From NCBI GenBank assembly GCA_037974965.1, contig JBBPFI010000001.1, forward strand, positions 2,914,001 to 2,978,000: a DNA stretch of 64,000 nucleotides, in the 5' to 3' direction. Position numbers and translations under genes: made by a program. The DNA comes from Dacryopinax spathularia (taxonomy: Eukaryota > Basidiomycota > Dacrymycetes > Dacrymycetales > Dacrymycetaceae). Positions 1-10,319 of the stretch are shown piece after piece (position 1 is the first letter of the stretch; each line of letters begins with the position of its first letter). The notes beneath the pieces were generated by a model, which had not been told where the DNA came from, did not search any database, and saw only the letters and a program-made list of their open reading frames with translations.

Positions 1-239
1 CCCAAGATCGACACAGCCTACGACACCCCCGAGCCAATGAGCGAGCCAGACAAATATTTCCGGGATTTCTGTGAGCCCGTCCAGATCTCTCACCGATTCA
101 GCTGGCTGACAGGTGCTGGGTAGATGATCCAGAGTATATGGCCGGAGCGCCTGTGAGCCTGCAGATGGTCGCTCGAAGGTGGAACGACTGTATGCTCCTG
201 GCTGCGCAGAGAGTCGTCGAGAGGATCATCGAGTCGTAA
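1..239 (+). CDS. Amidase (AmdS-like amidase-signature family), 3' end only
   Basis: This is the C-terminal end of a gene that begins before the window. The open frame from base 1 ends in KYFRDF, is interrupted by a 53-nt intron (71-123, GTGAGC...TAG), and resumes as YDDPEYMAGAPVSLQMVARR, ending VVERIIES and TAA at 237-239. The same peptides, with the intron at the same codon and phase (TTC T|), occur at the end of the complete amidase at 35553-37638, so the two are paralogues. Amidase-signature enzymes hydrolyse carboxamides to acid and ammonia with a Ser-cisSer-Lys triad; that part lies outside the window, so activity cannot be judged. It converges on the GH72 gene. Family assignment is firm; the substrate is not known. 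Confidence 0.85.
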
Positions 240-629
240 GGGGCAGGGTGGGAAGCAGGATGAAGCCAAGTTGTCGCCGACAATAAAGAATCAAGTCGGA
301 ATGAAACGTGTTCTCGTCTGTTGCGTCTTTATCCATCTCAGTCGGCCTCGTGGAGTATGTGCCACATATCATATCATATCGGGGTTGGTCCAGCGACAAG
401 ACGGGCGTTGCGGAGGAGTATCGGGGTATCCCATTATACCTGACCATCCTGACCCCTCGCCTCGACGATCAGCAGCGAGATACAGTATGAACGGCCATAC
501 ATTTTCCTCACCATACACTCACCCTAAAACAAGATAAAAAAAAAGGTGAGAAACATTGTCCAAAAATTAGGCGTAACAAGTCGTTAAGTCCGCCCTCCCC
601 TCATCAGCCCACACAGCCGTCGCGCGGGC
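240..629. other. Convergent intergenic region, no gene seen
   Basis: This stretch separates the 3' ends of the amidase (+) and the GH72 gene (-). It holds an A-rich run near 530-545 that could serve 3'-end formation. The short open frames on both strands have no recognisable content. Confidence 0.5.
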
Positions 630-2486
630 TCAAAGCAGCGTAACCACCGCCCCCACCCCCACAGCCAACACGCTCCCGACCAGCGCCCCCAGCACTCCCC
701 ACTCCCCTCTCCAACCCCCAATAGCAGCACTCTTACTCCCACTCCCACTCCCGGCCGACGGACTCCCACTAGCCCCCGCTGTCTGACTCGCCCCCCCACC
801 CCCAGCGGCAGAAGCAGTAGGCGTAAACACCCCCCCGCTCGGAACAGCGGCCATACAGCTACTCGCAGCTGCGTTCGCCTGGTCCGTACTAACAGAATTG
901 TTGGCCGTTGCGTTACCCGCGAAATCACATGCTTGGGGGTTGCGGTTCGCAAGTTCGTAGTAGTAGCTGAATGCCCAGGAGAGCTGGGTGACGGCGTCGC
1001 AGTCTGAGAGAATCCCGTATGTCCCCGTGGTGCCGTTGGCGGCGATTATACTGCAGTTCGCGCCCTCAGAGCCGAGGGCGTTGCATACGTAGTTGAACAG
1101 ATCTCCCTGTATCCCCGCGTCCGTTGGAGAGCCCGTGTAGGCGCAGCTGAACGCAGACTGGCGGAAACAAGCGCATTTCTCCCCGTCTGGTGTAGGGGGA
1201 AGAGTGGTAGAAGCGAGGAAGGAGCTGTTCTGCCCTGGACATGCAACGGGAGAAGTGGCGATCGCTTGTGATTCCGTGGGGGAGTTGATGAAGGTCACGT
1301 TTGTAAGCTCGGATTTGAGCAGGTTCCAGTCGCTCCCTGTTATGACGGAGGTGTTGTCCGAGGAGATGTTGACGAGGCCGTACCCGCCTACGGCGGGGAA
1401 GTAGGAGAACGCGAGGCCGCCGGACCATTCGCCCACTATCACGCAAGCCACCAAGTCAGCAATATATATGCGAGGGGGGAAGGAGCGGACGCACCCATCT
1501 GCTGGCCATACAGCACCGGCACCTCATTCCACAACCTCGGCAGATCGTCCACACACCCATACTCGGAAAAATACGCCGGAATCGGATAATTACTAAACGC
1601 AGCGACCGTACTGGCATAGCTCGTCTCATAACTCCCAGCCGCCCCACACCACCGATAATTGTTCAACCCATAAAGGTCCAGGCTCGTGCTCTCGTCCCCG
1701 CACGCCAGGTAATTGGCGAGCGGATCACGCCAGTCATCGGTTGTGTCGCTCCCGTCTGTACTGGCGTACGCGACCAGCACACTCGAGTTCTTTGACGCTA
1801 GGTAGGCTTTGATGTCCCGCGCGGCGGCTTTGATAAATGGCGCCGACTCGGTCGTGGCGATGCTGTTTACCACTTCGTTCCCGACGTTCACGGCGAGCAG
1901 GTTGTCGTATTGCAGAAAGGCGTCGATCGTTGCTGTGTATGTGTCCAGTAATGTAGTTGTCCAGCTCGGTGAGGCACGGTTGATGGAGCCTGTGACGGGG
2001 AGGGAGAGATCGAGGATGACGTATATCCCTGCGGTGGAGAAGGCGTGCATGCAGGAATCATGGTTCAGGGAGGAATTGACAGAGTAGACACGGATGGCGT
2101 TCGCTTTAAGGGAGGAGATGTATGGCTGCGCACAACATAGTGTCAGCTACATTTTGCCACTGAGGGGCGAGGAAGGAGGGGACGTACGATATCCCTTGCA
2201 CAACCCTGCGCATCAGCGAGGGGGTCAATGAAGTCCGTCGGCTCGGGGAAGGCACCCGGAGCGCCATTAGCCTGCACGGTGCCTTGTTGCTGGTAGCTTA
2301 CTCCCTATCCTCACCTAGTCAGTGCTGTCTCTCCCATGGCACAAGCGGAGGAGGGGCACGCACCTTGATGTAGAACCTGTTCCCGTCAGGTGTGTACATG
2401 TACCTCCCCTTCTTGGTGACTTGGGGAAGGGCGAGGGAACATGATGCGGCTGCCAACAGGGCGAGGAGTGCGAAAGGGAGCTGCAT
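630..2486 (-). CDS. GPI-anchored 1,3-beta-glucanosyltransferase, GH72 with X8 (CBM43) module
   Basis: Four exons (2486-2364, 2304-2188, 2125-1495, 1435-630) give 558 residues; all three introns are 59-62 nt with GT...AG ends. The protein starts with a signal peptide (MQLPFALLALLAAASCSLA). A GH72 catalytic domain follows with the acid/base Glu in VNVGNEVV (about residue 164) and the nucleophile Glu in AYFSEYGC (about 268). A Cys-rich X8/CBM43 module (CPGQ...CACF...CSII...CDAV...CDF) comes next, then a Ser/Gly/Ala-rich linker and a hydrophobic GPI-addition tail ending VGSVLAVGVGAVVTLL. Members of this Gas/Gel/Phr family elongate and branch beta-1,3-glucan at the cell surface. The presence of X8 puts it in the GH72+ subgroup. 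The start is the ATG giving the signal peptide; a TATA-like TTATAATCC lies about 65 bp upstream. Confidence 0.95.
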
Positions 2487-3459
2487 CGTGGAAGAGCGGC
2501 GGGAGAGGGTTGAGGTGTCGCTCAGAGGGAAGGAAGGTAAGGGTAGGTAGGAGGATTATAAGCCGTCAGACCAGCGGTGGATATCTTGCAGTTCTAGCAA
2601 CACCCAGTATCCAAAGGTAGGCTATGCGCTGCGGGTCGAAGATGAACAACGATGAACCGATCCGCTCTTGAGCTGTTCTTCCTCAACCACAGCCAAGTGC
2701 GTGGTCAGCTCAGCAGCGCGATGCAAGATGCACGATGCACGATGGGTTCGGCGGGGAAACGACGGTCATTCGATTATTCGGCTCACTTCAAAGGGACTTG
2801 ATTCCGTGCCGATTGGGCCGGACGGAGATGGGGGGGCGTGAACGTGATCGGGGGTTGCGGAGGTTGAGATTCAGGAACCGACACGTGACCTAGGATTGAG
2901 GACGCGGGGTTTGGTGTGAGACGCGACTTGGCGCAGCTCGTTCACTGGTCTTGTCAATCTTACACTTGATGGGATGATCGTCCTGCATGAGCACTCTCAA
3001 TAATCTCTTGCTTCCTTCCACATCCGTTTGGATGTCTGTGTCTGTGGCAGAATCAAACAGCTTTCGATAACGCCCGTATATCGAGGTTGCGCAGCAAGAC
3101 CGGGGCTCACAAAGCGGCCGCTGCACCTGCAAGTCGTCCATGCCCATAACCCTAGAGACATCCGAAACTGAGGCCTGCGTCTGTATATCTCCGGCTTCTG
3201 GACCATGCCGATTGTGCGACATCCCTGGTGCTGTCAACGCTTCCTGAGACTTTGGTCGGCTGAGCCTGCCTGACACCTTGCTCAGCGCAACATCCGATCC
3301 AACCATGTCTCGCCTCCGGAATGCAGCCCTGCAACATTCCATAGTCTCCACCGTTCTGGAGCCTTATAAACGTCCTCTCGCTCTCCCACCTTCCCCCAAC
3401 GACTGCGGCCGTCACCCGTAGCAAGAAACGACCCGTCACGACCCTAACGACGCGCATAC
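2487..3459. promoter_or_regulatory. Divergent promoter region between GH72 gene and membrane protein gene
   Basis: About 970 bp between two divergent starts. TATA-like sequences are near 2552-2560 (read on the minus strand, for the GH72 gene) and TTATAAAC near 3363 (for the plus-strand gene). A short GATGCAAGATGCACGATGCACGATG repetition is near 2720-2745. The minus-strand open frame at 2890-3351 has no recognisable motif and is not called a gene. Confidence 0.45.
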
Positions 3460-4506
3460 ATGTACGATCTCACTCGCCGCCTTAGCCGCAGGGCGTCGCT
3501 CTTTCTCCGCAAGAGCAGCCACCTCCTGCTCTCGTCGCTGCCTTTCGACGACCCGGACGACCCAGTCCTCTTCTCCAGCCGCTTCACGTCTCACATTCCA
3601 AGCAAATCACGCCCCACCCGGGGCGAACGGCCAGCTCATTCATCCTTGCCGACTCTCATACTCTTACTTGGCTTACATCTCCTCCTCCTCCCTCTCCTCT
3701 TGACGCTCTTCTGGCTCCAACTCGCTTTCTGCCCCCTCACGTACTTGCTCGCATACCTCTTCCCGAATCTCGGAGAGGACGACAATCCGGAACTCAACGT
3801 CGGAGAAGGCTTTGGGACTGCGAAGAACGGGGATGAGGTGTCCGGTCTTCGTGTGGGCTTTGGAGGAGCCAAGGATAGGACGCCGAGGGCATCTCCTGGG
3901 AGGGTGAGGGTGTCCAGCTCTACGGAAAAGCGACTTGATGACCGCCTTCCGAGCCAAGTCCACGAAGAGCCTGAACAAGATGTCGAGCTCGACGAACTCG
4001 GTACTATCGACCGGCAAGATGCGGGAAAGCTACCTAAGAGCGAGTCGTGCCGTTCCTTTGGGTCGACTGGACAATCTCTTCCCCAGCGACACTCCATGAC
4101 TCGCTTGCCAACACTTTCTTCCCGCTCGTTCGACGACTCCCTTCCGTCCAGCCCTAGGCCGACGCTCAACGACCCCACCCCTTTCGCACTTGCTGGCTCA
4201 TCGCCCATGCTCAACCACTCCATCCCCTCGGCCGCCATCTCAGTACCTCCAGCCCTCTCTCCATCCGTTTCGGCTAGCTCATCGCACATGATGGAGATGA
4301 TGGACGTCTACCCGGCCTACCGAGGATTTACGCCACGCCCCAGCGTGATGCGCAGTTTTTCGGAAAGACTCAGGCTGGGCGAACTAGATGGATCAAGCGA
4401 AGGCGGATCTGCAGGCGGAGGAATGCGTAGGAGCAGCAGTATGCGAGGGAGTACGAAGACCAAGAGGAGCGGGAAGAGGGAGATCGTTTGGCGTGAGCTG
4501 GACTGA
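3460..4506 (+). CDS. Hypothetical membrane-anchored protein, Ser/Pro-rich
   Basis: A single-exon frame of 348 codons with an ATG start. I do not recognise the family. The N-terminus is basic and Arg/Ser-rich (MYDLTRRLSRRASLF). It is followed at about residues 62-105 by a long Leu-rich hydrophobic stretch, enough for one long or two short membrane helices. The remaining 240 residues are polar, rich in Ser and Pro, with many SP/TP and RSxS sites (RRSSSMRG near the end) typical of a phosphorylated cytosolic tail. Codon use and lack of introns do not argue against a real gene: the frame stays open for over 1 kb and has its own upstream TATA-like element. The antisense frame at 3636-4289 is interpreted as its shadow. 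It could be a clade-specific signalling or trafficking adaptor, but nothing in the sequence fixes this. Confidence 0.7.
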   Translation: MYDLTRRLSRRASLFLRKSSHLLLSSLPFDDPDDPVLFSSRFTSHIPSKSRPTRGERPAHSSLPTLILLLGLHLLLLPLLLTLFWLQLAFCPLTYLLAYLFPNLGEDDNPELNVGEGFGTAKNGDEVSGLRVGFGGAKDRTPRASPGRVRVSSSTEKRLDDRLPSQVHEEPEQDVELDELGTIDRQDAGKLPKSESCRSFGSTGQSLPQRHSMTRLPTLSSRSFDDSLPSSPRPTLNDPTPFALAGSSPMLNHSIPSAAISVPPALSPSVSASSSHMMEMMDVYPAYRGFTPRPSVMRSFSERLRLGELDGSSEGGSAGGGMRRSSSMRGSTKTKRSGKREIVWRELD

Positions 4507-4763
4507 TGTCCCGATCTTTGCCCCTCGTCACGACGGCCTGGTGATGCGAGAGCAACACCTGTGTGAGAGGCGGCAGCTATAGTGAGACGGAGTACCTTGG
4601 AGGTACCTGTGTGCATTACGACCCAAAGTCCATGACATGACATCTACATGCATCAACAATACAGTAATATACATCGCACGTCCAGTGTCCATCAACCTAA
4701 TCCACACATCCCACGTCCGTCTTCGACTGTTCCCAGCTACTCTTCCAGTCCGAAAGACCCAGA

Positions 4764-6823
4764 TCACCCACTAAAATATACCGACGTCACGCTGCTCCCC
4801 GGAAGTACGACCTCCAAAACAGTCCCACACACCACCCCCCACGTCCCCGCTGCCAAACTCTCATAATCCGCCCCCTCAGTCGTCTGATACGCCCTCGTCA
4901 TCTCCCCCAACAGGGTCGTATCCAGCCCCATCGTCACGCTCGCCCCTTCCAGATTAATCAAGATTGCGCTCCACCCCTGTCCTCCAGGGAGCTGGAATGC
5001 CAGTGCTCGGACGGAGGATGGGACGGGGGAGAGGACGAAGAGGGTTGAGGAGAGGGGGATGGCGTGCGTGAAGTGCTTTAGGGTGTGGTAGCGTTTTGTT
5101 AGGTAGAGGTTCGTGTTGCCGTTCGACGCGTAGGAGGGGTCGTAGTAGATCTGTAGGGCGGGTCAGCCTCAACGTAGCAAACGCTCAGACTGCCGCGAGG
5201 TAATAGGGGCGGAAGGGTTCCGGGAGGAAGGAGGAAACGGGAAGAGAGAATGAGAGGGGACGACGTACCAGCCCATCATTCCACCCCTGCCCATTCGTCT
5301 CACTCTCACAACCCGGACTAGAGACCGGATCACACCCTATCTCGGAGGACAAGGCCGTCCACCAATCAAAGTGCGTGTCCTCGCTAGATTCGACCATGTT
5401 ATTCGAGCTGAGCACAGAGAGAGGAGGGAAGAGCGGCTCACGTAAGTGTAAACGCCCTATAGATCAGATTCGCCATCTGCAGCGCGCTCAACATCGTCGG
5501 ACTACGCAACACGCATCAGTCCCATTCCCAGCACATCCCCATCGCTGACCCAAACGGAGTGCGAAGCGTCCGGGAACGAACGAAGTACGCACTCGTATCC
5601 CTGCCCATAAGCGAGCCCACTCGCCGGGTCCGTACTCCCGTTCGCTCCCTGGAAACAGCATATCTCGGTGAACCACATCCCCTTCCCGCTCAATTTCCTC
5701 CCCAGGTCGCCCATCAACTGCAGGCCCAGGTCGTCCGAAAAAAGGTAGTCGTGGTGGCTCACTACTGCGAGGCTGTTCGCTGCTCCTGGTAACCAGTCAT
5801 CAGCTTCTAGGAGGAACTCGATCTGGGTTGAAGTTTCATCGGCTTGGATTTGGACGTTCGAGAGGCCGGAAGAGGTGAGCGTCGAGCGGAGGGTGTTGAC
5901 GAGCCCAGCACGCGAAGTGGGGAGGACGACCATCCCCTCCTGTGGACAAAGACTCCCGTTCGTGCCCGGGAACCCGTTGTCCGGCTCGTTCATAGGCGAG
6001 ACATAGGCGAAATTGACGTTCTGCGTCTTCCAGTAATTTATGACGCCTGCGAGGTAGGAGGTGTATTGCGTGACGAGTGCGTTCTCGAGGAACCCGCCGC
6101 AGGAGGCGTTGGAGGTCGTGAATGCTGGAGGGGCGGAGTTGGCGAAGGCGGTTAGTTGGGGGACGCCGTATGACGCGGCTGCTCGTAGCCAGTAGGCGCC
6201 TTGCGGGTCGGCGCTGAAGTTCGATTCGGTCGCGGAAATGTAGGTCGTCTCCGGTGCTCGTCTGTTACTCCTAATCAGCCTGGGACTACTATTTTGAAGT
6301 GATACTTGGCTTACGAAGGGTTCCCAACCCCAACCCCGCCAGCACCGACATTATACCGATAACTCGTCAGCCCCAAAGTTTCGTTGCTGAACAGCAGGTA
6401 GGAGACGTTCTGTCTCACTGAGTCTGGGTAGCTGCGCTGCACTTTAGCTCAAGGTTCTGGAAATTCCCCCAATGGGAGGAGGGAGGAGGGGAGACGCACT
6501 TGTAGAGGTCGAGAGGCCACCAGGCGCCGCTTGCGCCTATGCCTTCCATCGTTTGTCCTACGCCGGTGACATTGGCGACTACCCACTCAAGTCAGCCACC
6601 CTCCCCGCTGCAGCTCAAACAGAGAGGGAAATAAAAACAGAGAGACGAGGGTGAAGGTGAGAGACAATAAGGAGGAGAAGGGAGAAGGAGAGGAGAGAAA
6701 GAGGGACGCACTCATCACCCCCGACTGCCACAAAAATATCTCACAAAGCACGCCAGTCGCGATCTGCGTCAAGCTCGCCGGCATAGTAGTAGTGATGAAC
6801 TGCGTTAAATGGGATAGAGACAT
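4764..6823 (-). CDS. Glycoside hydrolase, GH30-like (endo-beta-1,6-galactanase type)
   Basis: A multi-exon gene with short introns (for example near 6602-6710, 6247-6315, 5415-5500, 5160-5270). Reconstructed exons carry GVGQTMEGIGASGAWWPLDL near the N-terminus, YVSPMNEPDNGFPG with the acid/base Glu, CPQEGM after it, VVSHHDYLF, and GMWFTEICCFQG with the likely nucleophile Glu. This order and the NEPDN...QEG pattern match GH30 (clan GH-A) enzymes acting on beta-1,6-linked galactan or glucan. The C-terminus is a short beta domain ending VLPGSSVTSVYFSG and TGA at 4764. Two in-frame ATGs exist at 6823 and 6784. The N-terminus is weakly hydrophobic and a signal peptide is not obvious, so a first exon may be missed. 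The enzyme is probably secreted for plant or fungal polysaccharide turnover; the exact linkage is not visible from sequence. Confidence 0.78.
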
Positions 6824-7700
6824 CGGGCGCTCCTATAGCGGGCTGAGCTGGGTCTATATAGGCGTGTTGACAGGGACGGGATGGAGCTCCTGGGCTCCTA
6901 ATTGACAAGAGCGCGTGTTGGAAGACTTTGGGGTGGTCTAGTGTGTATGTGGTGTGGTGCAAGGAGTGGGTAAAGTGTCTATGCGAACATGCACGCTGTC
7001 CGTTCGTGTGCTGGTGATGCTGAAAGCTGGCTGCTCGCGTAACAAGCGCCTTCTAGACCAGTGGAAAGGGGAAGAAGTGAGATACAAGAGGGGCTAGCCC
7101 AGACAACAGCGTATGCAAGCAAGTCTAGCTTAGGAGTAGAAGTGCGCTAGTGGTGGTCATTCGGTTATGGACCTGCTGAGGAAAGCAGCGCGGATTTTGG
7201 ACGATGAGTTGGTGAGGTCGAGAAACGCGCGACCGTGGATCGGGATAGGGATCGGAATGATCGGGCCCAAGCAACGGCAGTCCGACTCTTGAGAGAGTCA
7301 GACCACCTATTGATGAAGATTATTGTTATACCACATCCCAACCCCAACTCTTCAAACAACCCGCATCGACATCTTCAAGGGCACATCGGCTCAAGATTTT
7401 CTCAAAATGTAAGCCGGAAATTGAGTAGTGGGTCGGTCAACCACAACAGGCCCATTTTGTTGCAAGCCCATCATCAAGGGACCACCAACAGCAGGTGGCG
7501 CCCAACCTCCCAAAATGCTTCCGCCGAAAGAAGACGTCAGAGCCAAAGCTCTCGCAGCACACCGCGCACGAAACGGCACGCCTCCGTCCTTGCCGTCCTC
7601 CTCGTTGTCGTTGTCGTCTTTGCCTCCCAACTTCCTCTTTACTTCTATAGTGGCTGTCTGAATAAAGTAGCTTGTACGAAGTTTATAACAAGGAAGAAGA
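6824..7700. promoter_or_regulatory. Divergent intergenic region (GH30-like gene / TMEM33-like gene)
   Basis: About 880 bp with no recognisable coding motif. The long plus frame running from 7235 into the TMEM33-like gene has no domain before 7770 and may be partly 5' untranslated sequence. An alternative 5' exon of that gene could lie here. Confidence 0.4.
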
Positions 7701-9057
7701 ATGCCGCCTCCCCCACCATCCCCTTGGCCGCACTACGGTACGCCGGCCCCGCCCCACATCTAAACAACACAGACAACCCGACTGACGAAACAAAAACAGC
7801 CTGGGCAGCAGGCCACGTCCTCCTCCTAGCCTGCTCAATCAAGTACATAATCTCCGTGCTCACATTCAAAGCTGCGGCCAACGTGATCTGGTATAAACGT
7901 GCGTCCCTTCATCTTTCTTCTATTTGCGGCATATAGGAGGAAGGGTGGCTGATGCGTGTTTTGTCTGGGTGGGGTAGTGAGCTATGCGGGGGCTTTGATT
8001 AGTTATGCTATTGTTTGCTTGTAAGCATCTTCTATACTCTGACCTCGCAAGTTGATATTGATCTGCAATGTAGCAAAGCAGTTGGGGTACGAACCTTGTT
8101 GAGACCGAGGGTGGCAAGCGCTGATGGACAAACGTTTAGATGCCTCAAGCTTCCCCTGCGTATATTCAGCGGGCGCTCGCTGATGAGGTATGTCATCCAC
8201 ACCTCTTCCTCATTATGATCATGTCTGACCGCTAACTAGAACGTGCAATACTTCGTCCTCGCGCTGTACTGGTACGCAACCCCTGTCCCCAAATAATGGA
8301 GACGTGGAGCTGACGCGTCCCAGGTTCCTCACCCGCCCCGTATTCGGTTCGTCCTCCTTCCTCGCCCCTCTACTGGGGAAGTGTCGTGGGGATGCTAACC
8401 TCGCCCTGCAGTCTCGCTGATCCCCTTCGCGACATTCTCGGCCTTCCACACCCTCACCTTCATCCGCACCAATATCATCCCTAAGGTCCTCCCTTCTCCC
8501 CCTCGTCCTGCACCCGCACAGCCGGGGCAGGCCCAGCCGAGGGCGGAACAACATCCTTGGGCTAAGATGATCGGCACTTGGGTTAGGAGTGCGTGCCTGC
8601 GTCGTCTCTCTTTTGAGAATGTAGTGTGCTAATACGCTGTGAGCAGATAACTATGAGAGCGCCATGCAGCTTGTTGCGTTCGCCGAGCTCGTTATTTTCG
8701 GATGGGTCTCTATCGGCGCCTTGATGTAAGTCTTCCCCCTCCCTCACTTTCGCCATACCTTTCCTCTTTCTTCTCTCGCCGAGCTAGCAGGACTGACCCC
8801 GCACCCCTCACAGCCGCCGCAACTCCCTCCTCACCCCAATAATCTACGCCCACTTCCTCCGTCAACGCTACATCTTCTCAACCTTCACAAAACAAGCCGT
8901 GAACGCCTTCGTCTCCTCCGCCGACGCGCGGATCAACGCCCCCGGCTCGCCTAGTTGGCTGCAGCAGAGCTGGGCGGCAGTTAAGATGGCCGCTGCGAGG
9001 TGGGCGGTGGCGGTGCCGGGGGGGCAGGCGGTGCCGCAGGGGGATCGGAGGCGGTAG
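7701..9057 (+). CDS. TMEM33/Pom33/Tts1-family ER-nuclear envelope membrane protein
   Basis: Reconstructed exons give AWAAGHVLLLACSIKYIIS, VIWYKLSYAGALISYAIVCF, ADENVQYFVLALYWFLTRP, LIPFATFSAFHTLTFIRTN, then MQLVAFAELVIFGWVSIGAL and LLTPIIYAHFLRQRYIFSTF. These hydrophobic segments and the FHTLTF...IP region match TMEM33/Pom33/Tts1 proteins. Members shape ER tubules and help nuclear pore distribution. The chosen ATG (7701, MPPPPPSPWPHY) needs a 35-nt intron at 7738-7772 to stay in frame; this start is uncertain. Further introns are 7899-7977, 8021-8073, 8087-8139 and several up to about 8815. The exon at 8074-8086 is only 13 nt. A Pro/Ala-rich linker (about 8490-8560) sits between membrane segments. 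The frame ends DRRR, TAG at 9055. Confidence 0.85.
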
Positions 9058-10319
9058 GCTGTCGGACTTCGGACCGAGCGAGAGAAGATTGCGAGGTTAG
9101 GAGCAAGGAAGTTGAGGTGTATATGAAGAGCTGGAATGCCTGGAGTCAGCAGGGAAGAAAGACAGTACGGAGAGGGGCGTAAATATACAGGGTTGGTTCG
9201 CATGTGCCTCAGGGACAAGCGGGATACGAATGTAGCGTCCGCTTTGGCATAAAGCGTCCTGTGCCCTCCGACTCGGCTCTACCCTGCTCCGTACGATAGG
9301 TCTCTGCTGTACCGTGCTTCCGTCCAATCCGAATCTTGTGTCCTCCCCTTCCCACTATCCCTGAGTTCGCCAACTTCGCTCGTGGGTACTAGCGCATATC
9401 AGGCATGATGACAGCCACGCGGCAGCCTCAGCGAGCCGGCGAGCCAGACCGTCTTCCCCTCTGGGCTAGCCTAGCCAAACTACGGGGAGGTATTGATGAC
9501 GGACGGTCCCTGATCCCTGAGACGGAAAGTTCATACGTTTATAAGTTAAGTTATCAGAGATCACCATCATTGACGATCTGATGTTCATGTGACTACATGT
9601 GGTGCTGCCTTCCTCGCGCGCGAAGTTGACTGATATTGAAATTATTTATCGTCAGCTCTATTCCAGCAGGGAGTCACTTGGGTAAAGAAGCGGCGAGAAG
9701 CACATTCCTGCGCTCTGGTCTAGAGATACAGTATTGCGCACGACTTGCGTGTTCCCGTTAGGTCTCTTCTCCCTGTTGGACTGCCTCGCCCGCCTAGGCC
9801 GCCCCTGACTTCCAACACCGATCCTGAGAGAAGCAAGCTAGGCGTGGCATGCCAGTACATCGTTAGAAAGGCTTATTTGTCCCTTTCCCCACAGGACACG
9901 CCAATCTGTGCCCACTGAAGAAGAGCGTCGAGGTTTCCGTGACGACGCTGATCGGAACGTGGAGAAGGTAAGAAAGAAGGCACGTGACCCCCCTCACTGG
10001 GGCCCAGAACACCCAAGAATCTCCCGCCCGTCAAATGACTCAGCACCCCACTCAATTGCTTACCAAGCCAGTTCGTCCGTCCCTTTCGCACGAGCCCTCC
10101 TTCGTCCGACCCGGACGGACGAACTCACTTGTCCGTAGCCGGCGGAGCGCGCGTCTCCGTCTGCGACACGACACACCACAGCGCCCATCTCCCATCGGGC
10201 ATGGCTTCTTGAGACTGCGGTGCACTGTGTGTTGGGTGGGAATAATGACTTGGTGACAAAGCACAGTTCGTAAGCCTCATCAGCAGCCCATTGCGACTGT
10301 GGGAGTTATAGTCCCAAGC
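9058..10319. promoter_or_regulatory. Intergenic region upstream of Zn2Cys6 regulator TF1
   Basis: About 1.26 kb without a convincing gene. The last 250 bp carry repeated TTCGTCCG-type sequence: one copy at 10072-10079 and an inverted pair at 10101-10123. The minus frame 8868-9218 overlaps the 3' end of the TMEM33-like gene and is a shadow. Confidence 0.45.
10101..10123. promoter_or_regulatory. Inverted repeat TTCGTCCG-N7-CGGACGAA upstream of TF1
   Basis: Perfect 8-bp arms (10101-10108 and 10116-10123) around 7 nt, giving CCG-N7-CGG about 200 bp before the TF1 start. Everted or inverted CGG triplets are the usual targets of dimeric Zn2Cys6 proteins. The same octamer recurs upstream of TF2 and of MFS genes 1 and 2. 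Binding by TF1 or TF2 is inferred. Confidence 0.5.

Noticed and set aside
10299-10319. Upstream start for TF1
   Set aside because: The codon at 10299 is GTG; ATG 10320 aligns with the TF2 start region (MSHRAHTT versus MPGVRRTT).
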